A stretch of DNA of 64,000 bases from Pseudohalocynthiibacter aestuariivivens (GTDB taxonomy: Bacteria > Pseudomonadota > Alphaproteobacteria > Rhodobacterales > Rhodobacteraceae): NCBI RefSeq assembly GCF_018457175.1, contig NZ_JAGFNU010000001.1, positions 310,001-374,000 of the forward strand, read 5' to 3'. This document shows positions 51,816-61,074 of this stretch, one piece after another. The number at the start of each line of letters is the position of its first letter. Position 1 is the first letter of the stretch. The notes beneath the pieces are model-generated. The model worked only from the letters and a program-made list of their open reading frames with translations. It did not search any database and had not been told where the DNA came from. The translations under genes and the position numbers were made by a program.

Positions 51816-53141
51816 TCAGCCTTCGCTCTGGAACCCTTCGCGCCCGATTGTGGCGAAATGTGTAAACCCTGCATTTTTCACGTCTTTCGTGCTGTATATA
51901 TTGCGCAAATCTGCCATTCGCGGTTGTGCCATTCGTTTGGCAAGCCGTTTCAGATCGAGTGCGCGAAATTCGTTCCATTCTGTCAACAAAACCAGCGCGT
52001 CTGCGTTTTGGGCAGCTTTATACGCGTCGTCGCACCAGTTTACACCGGGTAGAAGCTTTGTGCCTTCGTGTTTGCCTTGAGGGTCGACAACGCGCACTTT
52101 GGCCCCGCCACCGACAAGGGCTGGCACAATCGTGAGCGAAGGCGCATCACGCATGTCGTCAGTATTTGGCTTGAACGTAACGCCCAGTATCGCGATAGTT
52201 TTTCCATTCACAGAGCCATCGCAAAGGTCCATTACCTTGTCGATCATCCGGCGCTTGATCTCTTCGTTCACCTTTATAACGGCCTCGGTGATTTGCATGG
52301 GCATAGCGTGTTCCTGGCCAATGCGTGCCAGCGCTTTGGTATCTTTCGGGAAACACGATCCGCCGTAACCCGGACCGGCGTGCAAGAACTTGTTGCCGAT
52401 CCGCCCATCCAGACCGATACCTTTTGAGACTTGCTTAACGTCAGCGCCGACCTTTTCGCAAAGTGCGGCGATCTCGTTGATAAAAGTGATCTTGGTCGCA
52501 AGAAATGCATTGGCTGCGTATTTGATCATTTCCGCGGACTCGAGGTCTGTCACTACCACCGGAAAATCGCGCAGAAAAAGTGGGCGGTAGACGTCGGCCA
52601 TAACATCTTCGGCCCTGTCGGATTGCACACCGACAACAACTCTGTCGGGGCGCATGAAGTCGTCAATCGCCGCCCCTTCACGGAGGAATTCAGGATTGGA
52701 GGCGACATCAAAATCAGCGTCCGGATTTGTTTTGCGGATGATTTGCTTAACTTGCCGGTTAGTGCCCAGAGGTACAGTCGATTTGGTTACGACAACCGTG
52801 TAATCTTGCAGCGCGCCGGCAATTTCCTCAGCGGCGGCATAAACATACGTTAGATCTGCGTGACCATCGCCCCGCCGTGTTGGTGTTCCAACTGCTATGA
52901 ATACCGCATCGGCGTCACCAACGGCATTTGCAAGATCACCGGTAAAACTTAGCCGCCCTGCGGCGACATTTTTTGCCATTAAATCTTCTAAGCCGGGCTC
53001 GTAGATCGGAATGTTACCCGCTTCGAGCATCGAAATTTTTCCAGGGTCTTTGTCGACACAAACAACCTCGTGACCAAAATCAGAAAAGCAAACCCCTGAG
53101 ACGAGGCCGACATATCCTGTGCCAATCATAGCTATCTTCAA
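51816..53141 (-). CDS. ugd: UDP-glucose 6-dehydrogenase
   Basis: An NAD-dependent enzyme that oxidises UDP-glucose to UDP-glucuronate for surface polysaccharides. The Rossmann start is IAMIGTGYVGLVSGVCFSDF, the catalytic Cys lies in GPGYGGSCFPKDTKAL, and ILGVTFKPNTDDMRDAPS is a family block. I place the start at TTG 53141 (reads as MKIAMIG), because homologues begin exactly there and GAGG lies 8 bases upstream; an ATG at 53180 would add 13 residues but lacks a ribosome site. The gene stands alone. No other capsule genes are in view. Confidence 0.93.
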   Translation of the reverse strand: MKIAMIGTGYVGLVSGVCFSDFGHEVVCVDKDPGKISMLEAGNIPIYEPGLEDLMAKNVAAGRLSFTGDLANAVGDADAVFIAVGTPTRRGDGHADLTYVYAAAEEIAGALQDYTVVVTKSTVPLGTNRQVKQIIRKTNPDADFDVASNPEFLREGAAIDDFMRPDRVVVGVQSDRAEDVMADVYRPLFLRDFPVVVTDLESAEMIKYAANAFLATKITFINEIAALCEKVGADVKQVSKGIGLDGRIGNKFLHAGPGYGGSCFPKDTKALARIGQEHAMPMQITEAVIKVNEEIKRRMIDKVMDLCDGSVNGKTIAILGVTFKPNTDDMRDAPSLTIVPALVGGGAKVRVVDPQGKHEGTKLLPGVNWCDDAYKAAQNADALVLLTEWNEFRALDLKRLAKRMAQPRMADLRNIYSTKDVKNAGFTHFATIGREGFQSEG

Positions 53142-53430
53142 ATGACCGTCCTCGGTTTGTGCCAATGTTTCCAAAGGCATGCGGCATCACACCCGTGTTG
53201 TCAACGAAACGCTCCATCAGAGCGTCATTTTTAGAAAAGGTTACATGAAAACCGCGTGTTATCGTAGTTTGGCTTTCAACAAACCTCACTTTAGATGCGG
53301 ATTGTTTTTCAGGACTTTCAAATAATGCCACTAGATGCTGTGTGAATTTACGAACGCATTAACCATTGGGTTTTGAGGCCTGGCCGGGTTTGATAGAGGC
53401 GTAATTCTACCGGTTATAAAGGATTCGAAA

Positions 53431-54258
53431 ATGCCAAAAAGCCGCTACTTCGCGCCAACCGGAGGCTTGCCTGCACAAACAGATCTTCTGACAGATCGCG
53501 CCGTTTTTACAAATGCTTATGCGGTCATACCCAAGGGTACGATGCGTGATATCGTGACGAGTTTCCTCCCATTTTGGGATGCCACACGGGTCTGGGTGAT
53601 TGCGCGTCCTCTAAGCGGGTTTGCAGAAACATTTTCTCACTACATCATGGAAGTTTCCACTGGTGGTGGCAGCGATAAGCCAGAACTCGACCCATCGGCC
53701 GAAGGTGTTCTGTTTGTTGTGGAAGGCCAGATAAATCTGTGTTTTGAGGGGGCGGATCATGCCTTGCAAGAAGGTGGGTATGCCTATCTTCCACCGGGTT
53801 CAAAGTGGACTGTTAAAAACAACGAACAGTCGCCAGCGCGATTCCATTGGATTCGTAAAACTTATGAAACTGTCGAAGGGATTGAGGCACCATCCTTTTT
53901 TGTCACCAGTGATCAGGATGTTTTACCAACCGCGATGCCGGGGACAGAAGGGAAATGGGCAACAACCCGGTTCGTGGACCCTGCGGATATGCGCCATGAT
54001 ATGCACGTTACCATAGTAACATTTGAACCCGGGGCCGTTATCCCGTTTGCCGAGACGCATGTGATGGAACACGGGCTATATGTTTTAGAAGGAAAAGCTG
54101 TCTACCGGCTCAACCAAGACTGGGTTGAAGTCGAAGCTGGCGACTATATGTGGCTACGCGCCTTTTGCCCACAAGCGTGTTACGCGGGCGGGCCGGGAAA
54201 GTTTCGCTATCTGCTCTATAAAGACGTGAACCGGCATATGAATTTGAGCCTCCGATAA
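53431..54258 (+). CDS. (S)-Ureidoglycine aminohydrolase
   Basis: A 275-residue double-cupin enzyme (AllE/YlbA/UGHY type) that releases ammonia from ureidoglycine to give S-ureidoglycolate, the substrate of AllA. N-terminal YFAPTGGLPAQTDLLTDRAV, first cupin GVLFVVEGQINLCFEG, linker WIRKTYETVEGIEAPSFF, and second cupin PFAETHVMEHGLYVLEGKAV with the metal-binding set. The final GDYMWLRAFCPQACYAGGPG is typical. Ribosome site AAGGA. It lies apart from allA by about 9 kb, next to a LysR regulator and puuD. Confidence 0.93.
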   Translation: MPKSRYFAPTGGLPAQTDLLTDRAVFTNAYAVIPKGTMRDIVTSFLPFWDATRVWVIARPLSGFAETFSHYIMEVSTGGGSDKPELDPSAEGVLFVVEGQINLCFEGADHALQEGGYAYLPPGSKWTVKNNEQSPARFHWIRKTYETVEGIEAPSFFVTSDQDVLPTAMPGTEGKWATTRFVDPADMRHDMHVTIVTFEPGAVIPFAETHVMEHGLYVLEGKAVYRLNQDWVEVEAGDYMWLRAFCPQACYAGGPGKFRYLLYKDVNRHMNLSLR

Positions 54259-54300
54259 TATTCGAGACTTGCAACATTCAAGGTTTTTGACGGTTTTGCT

Positions 54301-55209
54301 TTAACACTCTTTAAGAGCGGCAGACATTTTTGCAGCCATAAAGTCGATGAACAGCCGTGTTTTCGGGTCCTGATGGCGGCGATGTGCGTAAAGGCAAACA
54401 AGCTGAACGGGCAAGGGCGGGGTGTCTTCGGCAACCGGGACTAACGCACCGGATCGCAGGTGTTCTGCAACCTCAAACATCGGTTTTAAAATGACACCCT
54501 GACCATCCAGTGCCCAGGCGGTCAGAACGTCACCATCATCGCTTTCAAACGGACCTTCGACGGCATAACGTTTGGGCCCGTCCTCTGTCATAAGCTCCCA
54601 TTGAAACTCGGGCGCACCGGGGAATCTCAGAGCCAGGCAATCATGCTTTTTAGCAACAAGCTCTGCGCCGGACATCGGGTGCCCGCGACGGGAAATATAA
54701 GAAGGAGACGCACAAACGACACGTTCGCAGGTCGTTATCTTGCGCATTTTCAGGTTGCTGTCTTCTGGATTGCCAAGAAAAAATGCAACATCCAAACCTT
54801 CAGCCGTCAGGTCGATTTTGCGGTCCGACAACCGCAATCTAACGTCAACTTCAGGGTATTCCTTTTTAAAGCTGGGTAAGGTCGGCGCGACAAATCTTCG
54901 CCCAATGCCAAGTGGTGCCGCAACAAAAAGCGACCCGCGCGGATTATCCGTAATGTCGCTGACCCCCGCTTCCGCCGCCTCGACGGCTTCTATTACACGG
55001 CAAGCGCCTTCATAAAAAATTCGCCCTTGCTCCGTGGGCTGAAGCGATCTTGTTGTTCTGATAAACAGTCGAACGTCCAGATGGGATTCAAGCTGAGATA
55101 TCCGCGAAGATGCAACCGCCGGGGAAATACGCTGGTCCCGCGCTGCTGCAGACATGCTTCCCAGTTCAAAAACACGTACAAAGGTGCGAATGTTGTCGAG
55201 ATAAGACAT
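54301..55209 (-). CDS. LysR-family regulator next to puuD
   Basis: A 302-residue LysR-type regulator. The helix-turn-helix is at about residues 16-40 (SMSAAARDQRISPAVASSRI), followed by a linker helix and the substrate-binding domain (RGSLFVAAPLGIGRRFVAPT, DGDVLTAWALDGQGVILKPM). It is divergent from puuD with about 110 bases between starts, and convergent with the ureidoglycine aminohydrolase gene. By position it is a candidate regulator of urate oxidation. No clear T-N11-A site was identified. Ribosome site GAGGG. Confidence 0.92.
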   Translation of the reverse strand: MSYLDNIRTFVRVFELGSMSAAARDQRISPAVASSRISQLESHLDVRLFIRTTRSLQPTEQGRIFYEGACRVIEAVEAAEAGVSDITDNPRGSLFVAAPLGIGRRFVAPTLPSFKKEYPEVDVRLRLSDRKIDLTAEGLDVAFFLGNPEDSNLKMRKITTCERVVCASPSYISRRGHPMSGAELVAKKHDCLALRFPGAPEFQWELMTEDGPKRYAVEGPFESDDGDVLTAWALDGQGVILKPMFEVAEHLRSGALVPVAEDTPPLPVQLVCLYAHRRHQDPKTRLFIDFMAAKMSAALKEC

Positions 55210-55321
55210 GACGGACCCTCATCTTACGGTTTTATTTGAAAGTTCTTGGTTCATTTCGGTAATACAAGAAAAAGGGGTAATCGGCTAGCCTGTCGTCAAA
55301 TCGGCTTAAGGGAAGAATACA

Positions 55322-56584
55322 ATGCAGGATCTTGCAATAATGTGGGACTGGCTGGCATTCGCGGTAAGGTGGTTACACGTCATTACCGCGATCGCCTGGA
55401 TCGGATCATCGTTCTATTTTATCGCGCTTGATCTGGGGCTGCGTAAAGCGCCAGACCTGCCCGCCGGTGCGCATGGCGAGGAATGGCAGGTTCACGGCGG
55501 CGGGTTCTACCATATTCGCAAATATCTGGTCGCACCTGAAGCGATGCCAGAGCATCTGACATGGTTTAAATGGGAAAGTTACGCAACGTGGCTTAGTGGT
55601 GTTGCCTTGCTGATGATCGTTTACTGGGCCGGGGCAGAGTTATTTCTGATTGATCCGAACAAAGCCGATCTTGCAGTCTGGCAGGCGATTTTGATTTCCG
55701 CCGGATCGCTGACAATTGGCTGGCTGGTTTACGACACGCTGTGCAAGTCGGGCTTGGGCGAGAAACCAACCTTTCTGATGGTGTTGCTGTTCATCTTGCT
55801 GGTGGCAATGGCCTGGGGCTACAATCAGGTCTTTTCAGGTCGGGCAATGATGCTTCACCTTGGTGCGTTTACCGCGACGATCATGACGGCGAATGTGTTC
55901 CTTATTATCATGCCGAACCAGCGTATCGTTGTAAAAGACTTGCAGGAAGGCCGGGTGCCGGATGCGAAATATGGCAAGATTGCCAAGCTACGTTCAACTC
56001 ACAACAACTACCTGACATTGCCGGTGTTGTTTCTGATGCTGTCGAACCATTACCCGCTGGCATTTGCGACAGAATACAACTGGATCATCGCAGGTCTTGT
56101 GTTCCTGATGGGTGTCACGATCCGTCACTATTTCAACAGCGTGCACGCGAGGAAAGGTAACCCAACGTGGACATGGGCGCTAACGACTATTCTGTTCATC
56201 TTTATCATGTGGCTTTCAACGGCACCTCTGATGCAAGACACGCTGGAAGAATCCGAAGCGCGCCGGTTGAGCGAAACAGAGCAGGTTTTTGCAAACACCG
56301 CTGGTTTTGAAGACGTAACGAGTGTTGTTCTTGGCCGCTGTTCGATGTGTCATGCACGCGAGCCGTTTTGGGACGGGATTCATCGTGCCCCAAAAGGCAT
56401 CCACCTTGAAACGCCTGCGGATATCGCGCGAAGTGCGCGTCAGATTTATCTGCAATCAGGGGTCACCCACGCCATGCCGCCTGCAAATGTGAGCTGGATG
56501 GAAGAAAGCGAACGGGCAACCATTGTACGATGGTACCGGGCCGCGGCAGAGGAGCTGCCGTTCAGGCTGGCCAGCGGAGACTGA
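55322..56584 (+). CDS. puuD: Urate hydroxylase PuuD (membrane-bound, cytochrome c fused)
   Basis: A 420-residue membrane enzyme that oxidises urate to 5-hydroxyisourate. About eight membrane helices (first, FAVRWLHVITAIAWIGSSFY) occupy residues 10-300, followed by a C-terminal cytochrome c domain with the heme motif GRCSMCHAREPFW (C340, C343, H344). The cytochrome domain would pass electrons to the respiratory chain instead of making peroxide as soluble uricase does. Family blocks WQVHGGGFYHIRKY and LTWFKWESYATWLSG are clear. It supplies uraH, the PuuE/OHCU fusion and later steps. Confidence 0.95.
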   Translation: MQDLAIMWDWLAFAVRWLHVITAIAWIGSSFYFIALDLGLRKAPDLPAGAHGEEWQVHGGGFYHIRKYLVAPEAMPEHLTWFKWESYATWLSGVALLMIVYWAGAELFLIDPNKADLAVWQAILISAGSLTIGWLVYDTLCKSGLGEKPTFLMVLLFILLVAMAWGYNQVFSGRAMMLHLGAFTATIMTANVFLIIMPNQRIVVKDLQEGRVPDAKYGKIAKLRSTHNNYLTLPVLFLMLSNHYPLAFATEYNWIIAGLVFLMGVTIRHYFNSVHARKGNPTWTWALTTILFIFIMWLSTAPLMQDTLEESEARRLSETEQVFANTAGFEDVTSVVLGRCSMCHAREPFWDGIHRAPKGIHLETPADIARSARQIYLQSGVTHAMPPANVSWMEESERATIVRWYRAAAEELPFRLASGD

Positions 56585-56704
56585 CATACTCGCCTCTTGC
56601 GCCCGGCCTGAAACTCGTCAGGATGCGGCCGAGTGGTTGAGGGAACGGCACGATGCCAGAAACGCATTGCATCCTGCAAATTTCAATAGAATTTCAGGAC
56701 TTCC

Positions 56705-57751
56705 ATGAGCGTTGAATTTCGCATTTGGCTTAGTGCAATCCTGACGCTTGTTCTGGGTGCTGGTGGGGCGGGTTTGTTCAACATCCTAGGTTTTCCAGCC
56801 GCGTTCCTGACCGGGCCAGCCTTGGTTGTGACATTTGCCAGCTTGTTAGGGTTGCCCGCTGTCGTGCCCAATTTGCTGCGCAATACCAGTTTTTTGGTTC
56901 TTGGGTTGGGAATTGGGGCCGGAGTGACGCCTGAAGTGCTGGAGACCGCCGCGCGCTGGCCTGTCAGTTTTGTTGCACTATTGATTACGTCAGTTGCCAC
57001 AATCTATTTTTGCGCACTTGTTTTGCGCAGATCGTTCGGTTTCGACAGGGCGTCCGCGATGCTTGCTGCCATTCCGGGGTTGCTCAGCTATGTTCTGAGC
57101 CTCGGCACCGAAAAGAATGTGGATCTTGTTCGCGTCAGCGTGGTGCAAAGTTTACGGGTTTTGTTGTTGACGCTGCTGGTGCCGCTTGCGATGGGTTTGT
57201 TTGAGATCAAGACCCAGATGTTGCCGCGCGCCGCCACATTGATGACGCCTGAATTGTTGTTACTAGTCGGCGTCACAAGTGTTGTCGCTGGCTTTGTTTT
57301 GATCCGGCTGCGTGCCCCGGCTGCATTTTTTCTGGCTGGAATGGCTGTTTCCACAATCGGGCATCTGAGTGGACTGACACCAGGTCAACTGCCCCGCTGG
57401 ATGACGTTGGTTGCGTTTGTTGTTGTTGGCTCACTTATCGGAAGCAGGTTTCGGGGGCAGACATTGGCAACACTTGGTGCGTCCTTTCTGGCGGGCGTCG
57501 GAAGCACGGCTGTTGCAATGCTAATTGCCGTTGCTGGCGCTGCATTTGCGTCTTGGATGATCGGGTTGCCTATGGCGCTGTTGGTCATTGCCTTTGCGCC
57601 CGGCGCGCTTGAGGTAATGATTGCGATGTCGGTTCAGATGGGTGTTGATTCCACGTTCGTCGCCGCGCATCACGTTGCGCGACTATTGATCCTTATCGCT
57701 GTTGTACCTTTGATGATGGCCAGAAAGCCGACCTCGGGTCAGGACCTGTAA
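56705..57751 (+). CDS. AbrB-family (PF05145-type) membrane protein
   Basis: A 348-residue membrane protein with about ten hydrophobic segments arranged as an internal duplication, the pattern of the AbrB/ammonia monooxygenase-like family (unrelated to the Bacillus DNA-binding AbrB). Marker segments are FLTGPALVVTFASLLGLPAV, ASAMLAAIPGLLSYVLSLG and AFAPGALEVMIAMSVQMGVD. Members are predicted transporters or regulators of unknown substrate. It follows puuD by 120 bases on the same strand; a functional link to urate use is possible but not shown. Confidence 0.88.
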   Translation: MSVEFRIWLSAILTLVLGAGGAGLFNILGFPAAFLTGPALVVTFASLLGLPAVVPNLLRNTSFLVLGLGIGAGVTPEVLETAARWPVSFVALLITSVATIYFCALVLRRSFGFDRASAMLAAIPGLLSYVLSLGTEKNVDLVRVSVVQSLRVLLLTLLVPLAMGLFEIKTQMLPRAATLMTPELLLLVGVTSVVAGFVLIRLRAPAAFFLAGMAVSTIGHLSGLTPGQLPRWMTLVAFVVVGSLIGSRFRGQTLATLGASFLAGVGSTAVAMLIAVAGAAFASWMIGLPMALLVIAFAPGALEVMIAMSVQMGVDSTFVAAHHVARLLILIAVVPLMMARKPTSGQDL

Positions 57752-57846
57752 ACCTAAAAAGAAATTAGGTTAGCTACGCGGGACTTTCTGGTTATTCGCA
57801 ACAATCGCCTATCGCGTCTCCTCGATAAACGGTTATCATCTCTCAA

Positions 57847-58396
57847 ATGCTTGATATCCGTAGGGGTAATATGGAAAGAGGATCCTTTGATGATCCGTTT
57901 TACAAACGTTTGCTTACATTTCTTCACGCATCGAATAGTGAAACGGATAGAGACCGCGCTCTTGTTGCTGCTTCATTGATAGAAGAAATGCTTGATGAGG
58001 TTACGCGGGTTTCTGTTGGAAAATGCCGCCACGAAGAACCTTTTTGACAAGCCAAACGCCCCGTTTTGGTCATTCTCAGCAAAAGCCTCTGCAAGCCGCG
58101 CTCTCGAGTTGATTTCCTTTGCGGAATTTCGAGATGTTGAGTTAGTTTGAAATATCCGCAACGCTTTCGCACACAGTGTAATGTGTTCTTTTGATGATGA
58201 AAAAATCAGGAGTTGGGCGTCTGCGCTCGAGGTAGGGATGTCCGATCTCGATGCGTTGGAAAAGGGATATAAGTCCCGAGTGGATGCCCCTAAACAACGA
58301 TTTGTAATGGTAACGACGAGCTTAGTCACCTCGCTTTATAACCGCGCCCACTATGTAAAGAGAGAAAGATTGATGGAACGCAACTGGCCGCAATAG
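57847..58396 (+). pseudogene. MtlR-type (mannitol repressor family) gene, frameshifted and with a stop
   Basis: Two frames together give a full MtlR-family protein. Frame 1 from 57847 (probable start 57871, AGGGG upstream) encodes ALVAASLIEEMLDEVTR. The sequence then continues after a shift near 58004 in the next frame as FLLENAATKNLFDKPNAPFW, SFSAKASASRALELISFAEF, RDVELV, a TGA at 58148-58150, and NIRNAFAHSVMCSFDDEKIR, ending at TAG 58396. The family normally reads LIRKIRNEFAHS there. Two separate lesions make it non-functional unless recoded. No mannitol genes are nearby. The family is recognised from memory. Confidence 0.7.
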
Positions 58397-58467
58397 TCGG
58401 AGAAACAGCGCCAACGAATAGCCAAATGGCCGCTCATAGCTGTCATCTGTCTCTTTCAATCAGTCTA

Positions 58468-58492
58468 TAGGCTCTGACCCTAGGCTCTGACC
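58468..58492. repeat. 13-base tandem duplication at a gene end
   Basis: TAGGCTCTGACC occurs at 58468-58479 and again at 58481-58492, a 13-base step. The second copy is the last codons and stop region of the minus-strand demethylating oxidoreductase, and the first lies just outside it. A simple replication slippage event explains it; the protein end is unaffected. Confidence 0.6.
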
Positions 58493-60900
58493 AGAGTGTT
58501 CTCAGGGTCATAGAGGCAAGGCTGTGTCACTTTAGACGGGACAGCGGTGCCAATCACATCTACAAAAAGTTCGTTTCCTTCAACCGCAAATTCGGGCTCC
58601 ACAAACCCCATTGCAATATTTTTGCCAATCCTGTGGCCCCAATCGGCCGAGGTGACAGTGCCAACGACTTTTCCATCTTTCAAGATACTGGCACCGGCAT
58701 GCGCAGGGGCATGCGTGCAATTAAGAACCAATGAAACAAACAGGCGGCGGGGTTCGGATTTTATTGCTTCGACCAGCGCATCTTTGCCCAAAAACTCTGC
58801 CTTATCGAGTTTCACAAACCGGTCCAGCGCGGATTCAAACGGGTTATATTCGGTGATCAGATCGGACTTCCAATGACGGTAACCTTTTTCGAGCCGCATC
58901 GATTCAACGGCGCGGCTTCCGAACAACCGCATTCCATGCGCCTCGCCCGCCTGCCGCAACGCCAAATACGCGGCGTAGAGTTGATTGTTTGGAACGTGAA
59001 TTTCATAAGCCAATTCGCCGGAGAAACTGACAGACATCACAATAGCCGGGGCGATACCGATGAATGCATCGCGAACTGACAGCCAAGGGAAGGCTTCGGA
59101 TGACCAGTCTTCACGCGAAACCGAACTCAAAACATCACGCGCGCGCGGGCCTGCGAGAACCAAAATTGTGTGATCGTTCGTCAGGGATCGGACGCTGACG
59201 GACCCATCGTCTGGAAGATGCGAACGCAGCCAATCCATATCATGGAACTCAGCCGCAGCAGCAGAGCCATACCAGATACGCCCATCCGGCAGATTAGCAA
59301 TCGTAGCTTCGCCTTTCACATTTCCTGTGTGGTTCAGGAGGTAACCCAAACCAACTTTTCCAGTCTTGCGGGTAACTCGCCCGCAGAACATTTTATCAAG
59401 CCAGTCCTTTGCGCTGACGCCTGAAATCTCATACCGGTTGAAACCATCTACTTCGGCCAGGCCGACGGCGTTTTGCACGGCGTCAACTTCTGCAGCGATA
59501 ACATCAAAGGTTTCGTTGAACCGGAAGCTGTGGGTTTCGGTGAAATCCGGTGAAGGCTTTATGTACGCCATGCGTTCCCAGCCGTTCACAACATCAAACT
59601 TGGCCCCTTCAGCGACCAGAATTGGTGTCAGTGGCGTTGTCTTGGCTGGTCGACCTGCCGGGCGGTGTTCGTGCGGGAAATGAAAGCGGAATTCGTTTTG
59701 ATAGTCTTCGATGGCTTTTAGCGCTGTCAGCTCCACGTTGCCGTGGCCCGCGAAACGACGTGGATCCAGACACCAGGTGTCATAACAAGCCTCGCCCTGC
59801 ACGATCTGCTGTGCGAGCAGCCAGCCGTGACCACCGCCTTCGCCAAGCCCTGCACGCAGGCCGATAATGCAAAACGCGTTCCGCTTTCCGGGTATCCGCC
59901 CGACCAATGGCGCGCCGTCGATCGTGTATGTAATGGGTCCGTTAACAACCGTATGAATGCCAACATCCATCAATACAGGCATACGCTCAAAGGCCCCTTC
60001 CAGAACATCGGTGATCCGGTCCAGGTCATCCGGGCAAAGCGCGTTCACAAAGTTCGGGTCGATCCCGTCCATGCCCCATGTTTTGCAATCCTGCTCGTAA
60101 AATCCGACGAGCAGACCCTGCTTTTCCTGACGGCAGTAATAGTCGCTGATCGGGCAGCGGAGCAGCGGCATTCTGTGGCCAGCTTCAACAATTTGCTGGA
60201 TTGGCTCGGTCAGCATGTACTGGTGTTCCATCGACATGACAGGGTGATGTACCCCCATCATCGCGCCAACCTCGTTCACGCGGTACCCACAGGCGTTTAC
60301 GACGATTTCGCAATTGATGTCACCTTTTTCGGTGTGAACGGTCCAACTGTCGTCTTTTTGTTGGGTGAGGCCGGTAACGGGCGTGTTGCGATAAACCTCT
60401 GCCCCCGCTTTGCGCGCGCGCCGCGCCAGCGCCTGACACAACTGGGCCGGGTCAATATCGCCATCAAGCGGGTCCCACAGCCCGCCAAGCAGGTTTTCGG
60501 TTGAAATGAGCGGGTGCCGCCGCGCGCATTCTGCGGCATCAATTACCTCAAATTCCACTCCCATGCCTCGTGCCACGGAGGTGAAGTGGCGGTAACCTTC
60601 CAACTGTTCTTCGGTATTGGCAAGACGAATGCCACCGTCCGCATGGTGGTAGTTGATGGGATAGTCCGGATCTTCTGAAAGTTCCTTGTAAAGCGCGATG
60701 GAATGGCTTTTCAGGCCGACCATCGTCTGGTTCATGCCAAAGTTCGTGACCTGCGCTGCTGAATGCCAGGTCGTGCCGCTGGTCAATTCATTCCGCTCGA
60801 CCAATACAACATCGCTCCAGCCTTCTTGGGTCAGATGATACAGAGTCGAACATCCGGCAATCCCGCCGCCAATAACCACTACCTTTGTTTGGCTCTTCAT
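58480..60900 (-). CDS. FAD-dependent dimethylglycine/sarcosine dehydrogenase-like protein with GcvT domain
   Basis: An 806-residue demethylating flavoprotein. The N-terminal FAD domain has VVVIGGGIAGCSTLYHLTQE, and WHSAAQVTNFGMNQTM, the His of which matches the site of covalent FAD in dimethylglycine dehydrogenase. Then comes the FAO-type middle, and from about residue 430 the GcvT-type folate-binding domains (FDVVNGWERMAYIKPSPDF, ESMRLEKGYRHWKSDLITEY, DWGHRIGKNIAMGFVEPE). The folate part takes up the released one-carbon unit. It is divergent from an MttB-type methyltransferase, together suggesting use of methylated amines such as glycine betaine derivatives. Exact substrate uncertain. Confidence 0.9.
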   Translation of the reverse strand: MKSQTKVVVIGGGIAGCSTLYHLTQEGWSDVVLVERNELTSGTTWHSAAQVTNFGMNQTMVGLKSHSIALYKELSEDPDYPINYHHADGGIRLANTEEQLEGYRHFTSVARGMGVEFEVIDAAECARRHPLISTENLLGGLWDPLDGDIDPAQLCQALARRARKAGAEVYRNTPVTGLTQQKDDSWTVHTEKGDINCEIVVNACGYRVNEVGAMMGVHHPVMSMEHQYMLTEPIQQIVEAGHRMPLLRCPISDYYCRQEKQGLLVGFYEQDCKTWGMDGIDPNFVNALCPDDLDRITDVLEGAFERMPVLMDVGIHTVVNGPITYTIDGAPLVGRIPGKRNAFCIIGLRAGLGEGGGHGWLLAQQIVQGEACYDTWCLDPRRFAGHGNVELTALKAIEDYQNEFRFHFPHEHRPAGRPAKTTPLTPILVAEGAKFDVVNGWERMAYIKPSPDFTETHSFRFNETFDVIAAEVDAVQNAVGLAEVDGFNRYEISGVSAKDWLDKMFCGRVTRKTGKVGLGYLLNHTGNVKGEATIANLPDGRIWYGSAAAAEFHDMDWLRSHLPDDGSVSVRSLTNDHTILVLAGPRARDVLSSVSREDWSSEAFPWLSVRDAFIGIAPAIVMSVSFSGELAYEIHVPNNQLYAAYLALRQAGEAHGMRLFGSRAVESMRLEKGYRHWKSDLITEYNPFESALDRFVKLDKAEFLGKDALVEAIKSEPRRLFVSLVLNCTHAPAHAGASILKDGKVVGTVTSADWGHRIGKNIAMGFVEPEFAVEGNELFVDVIGTAVPSKVTQPCLYDPENTLVRA

Positions 60901-61074
60901 AACATTATCCGATCATTTTTCGCATAGGGAGACAAGCATTCGCATGGGTCAAGTTAAAGTCACGACCTTCCATTTTTTGAAATTGAAAGTGCGCTTTTAA
61001 TAAATACCGATAGATTAAATTGCGCGCCCTATTGTGTTTGGGTCAACTGCGTCGAAAAACTGGAGCGAAACGAA

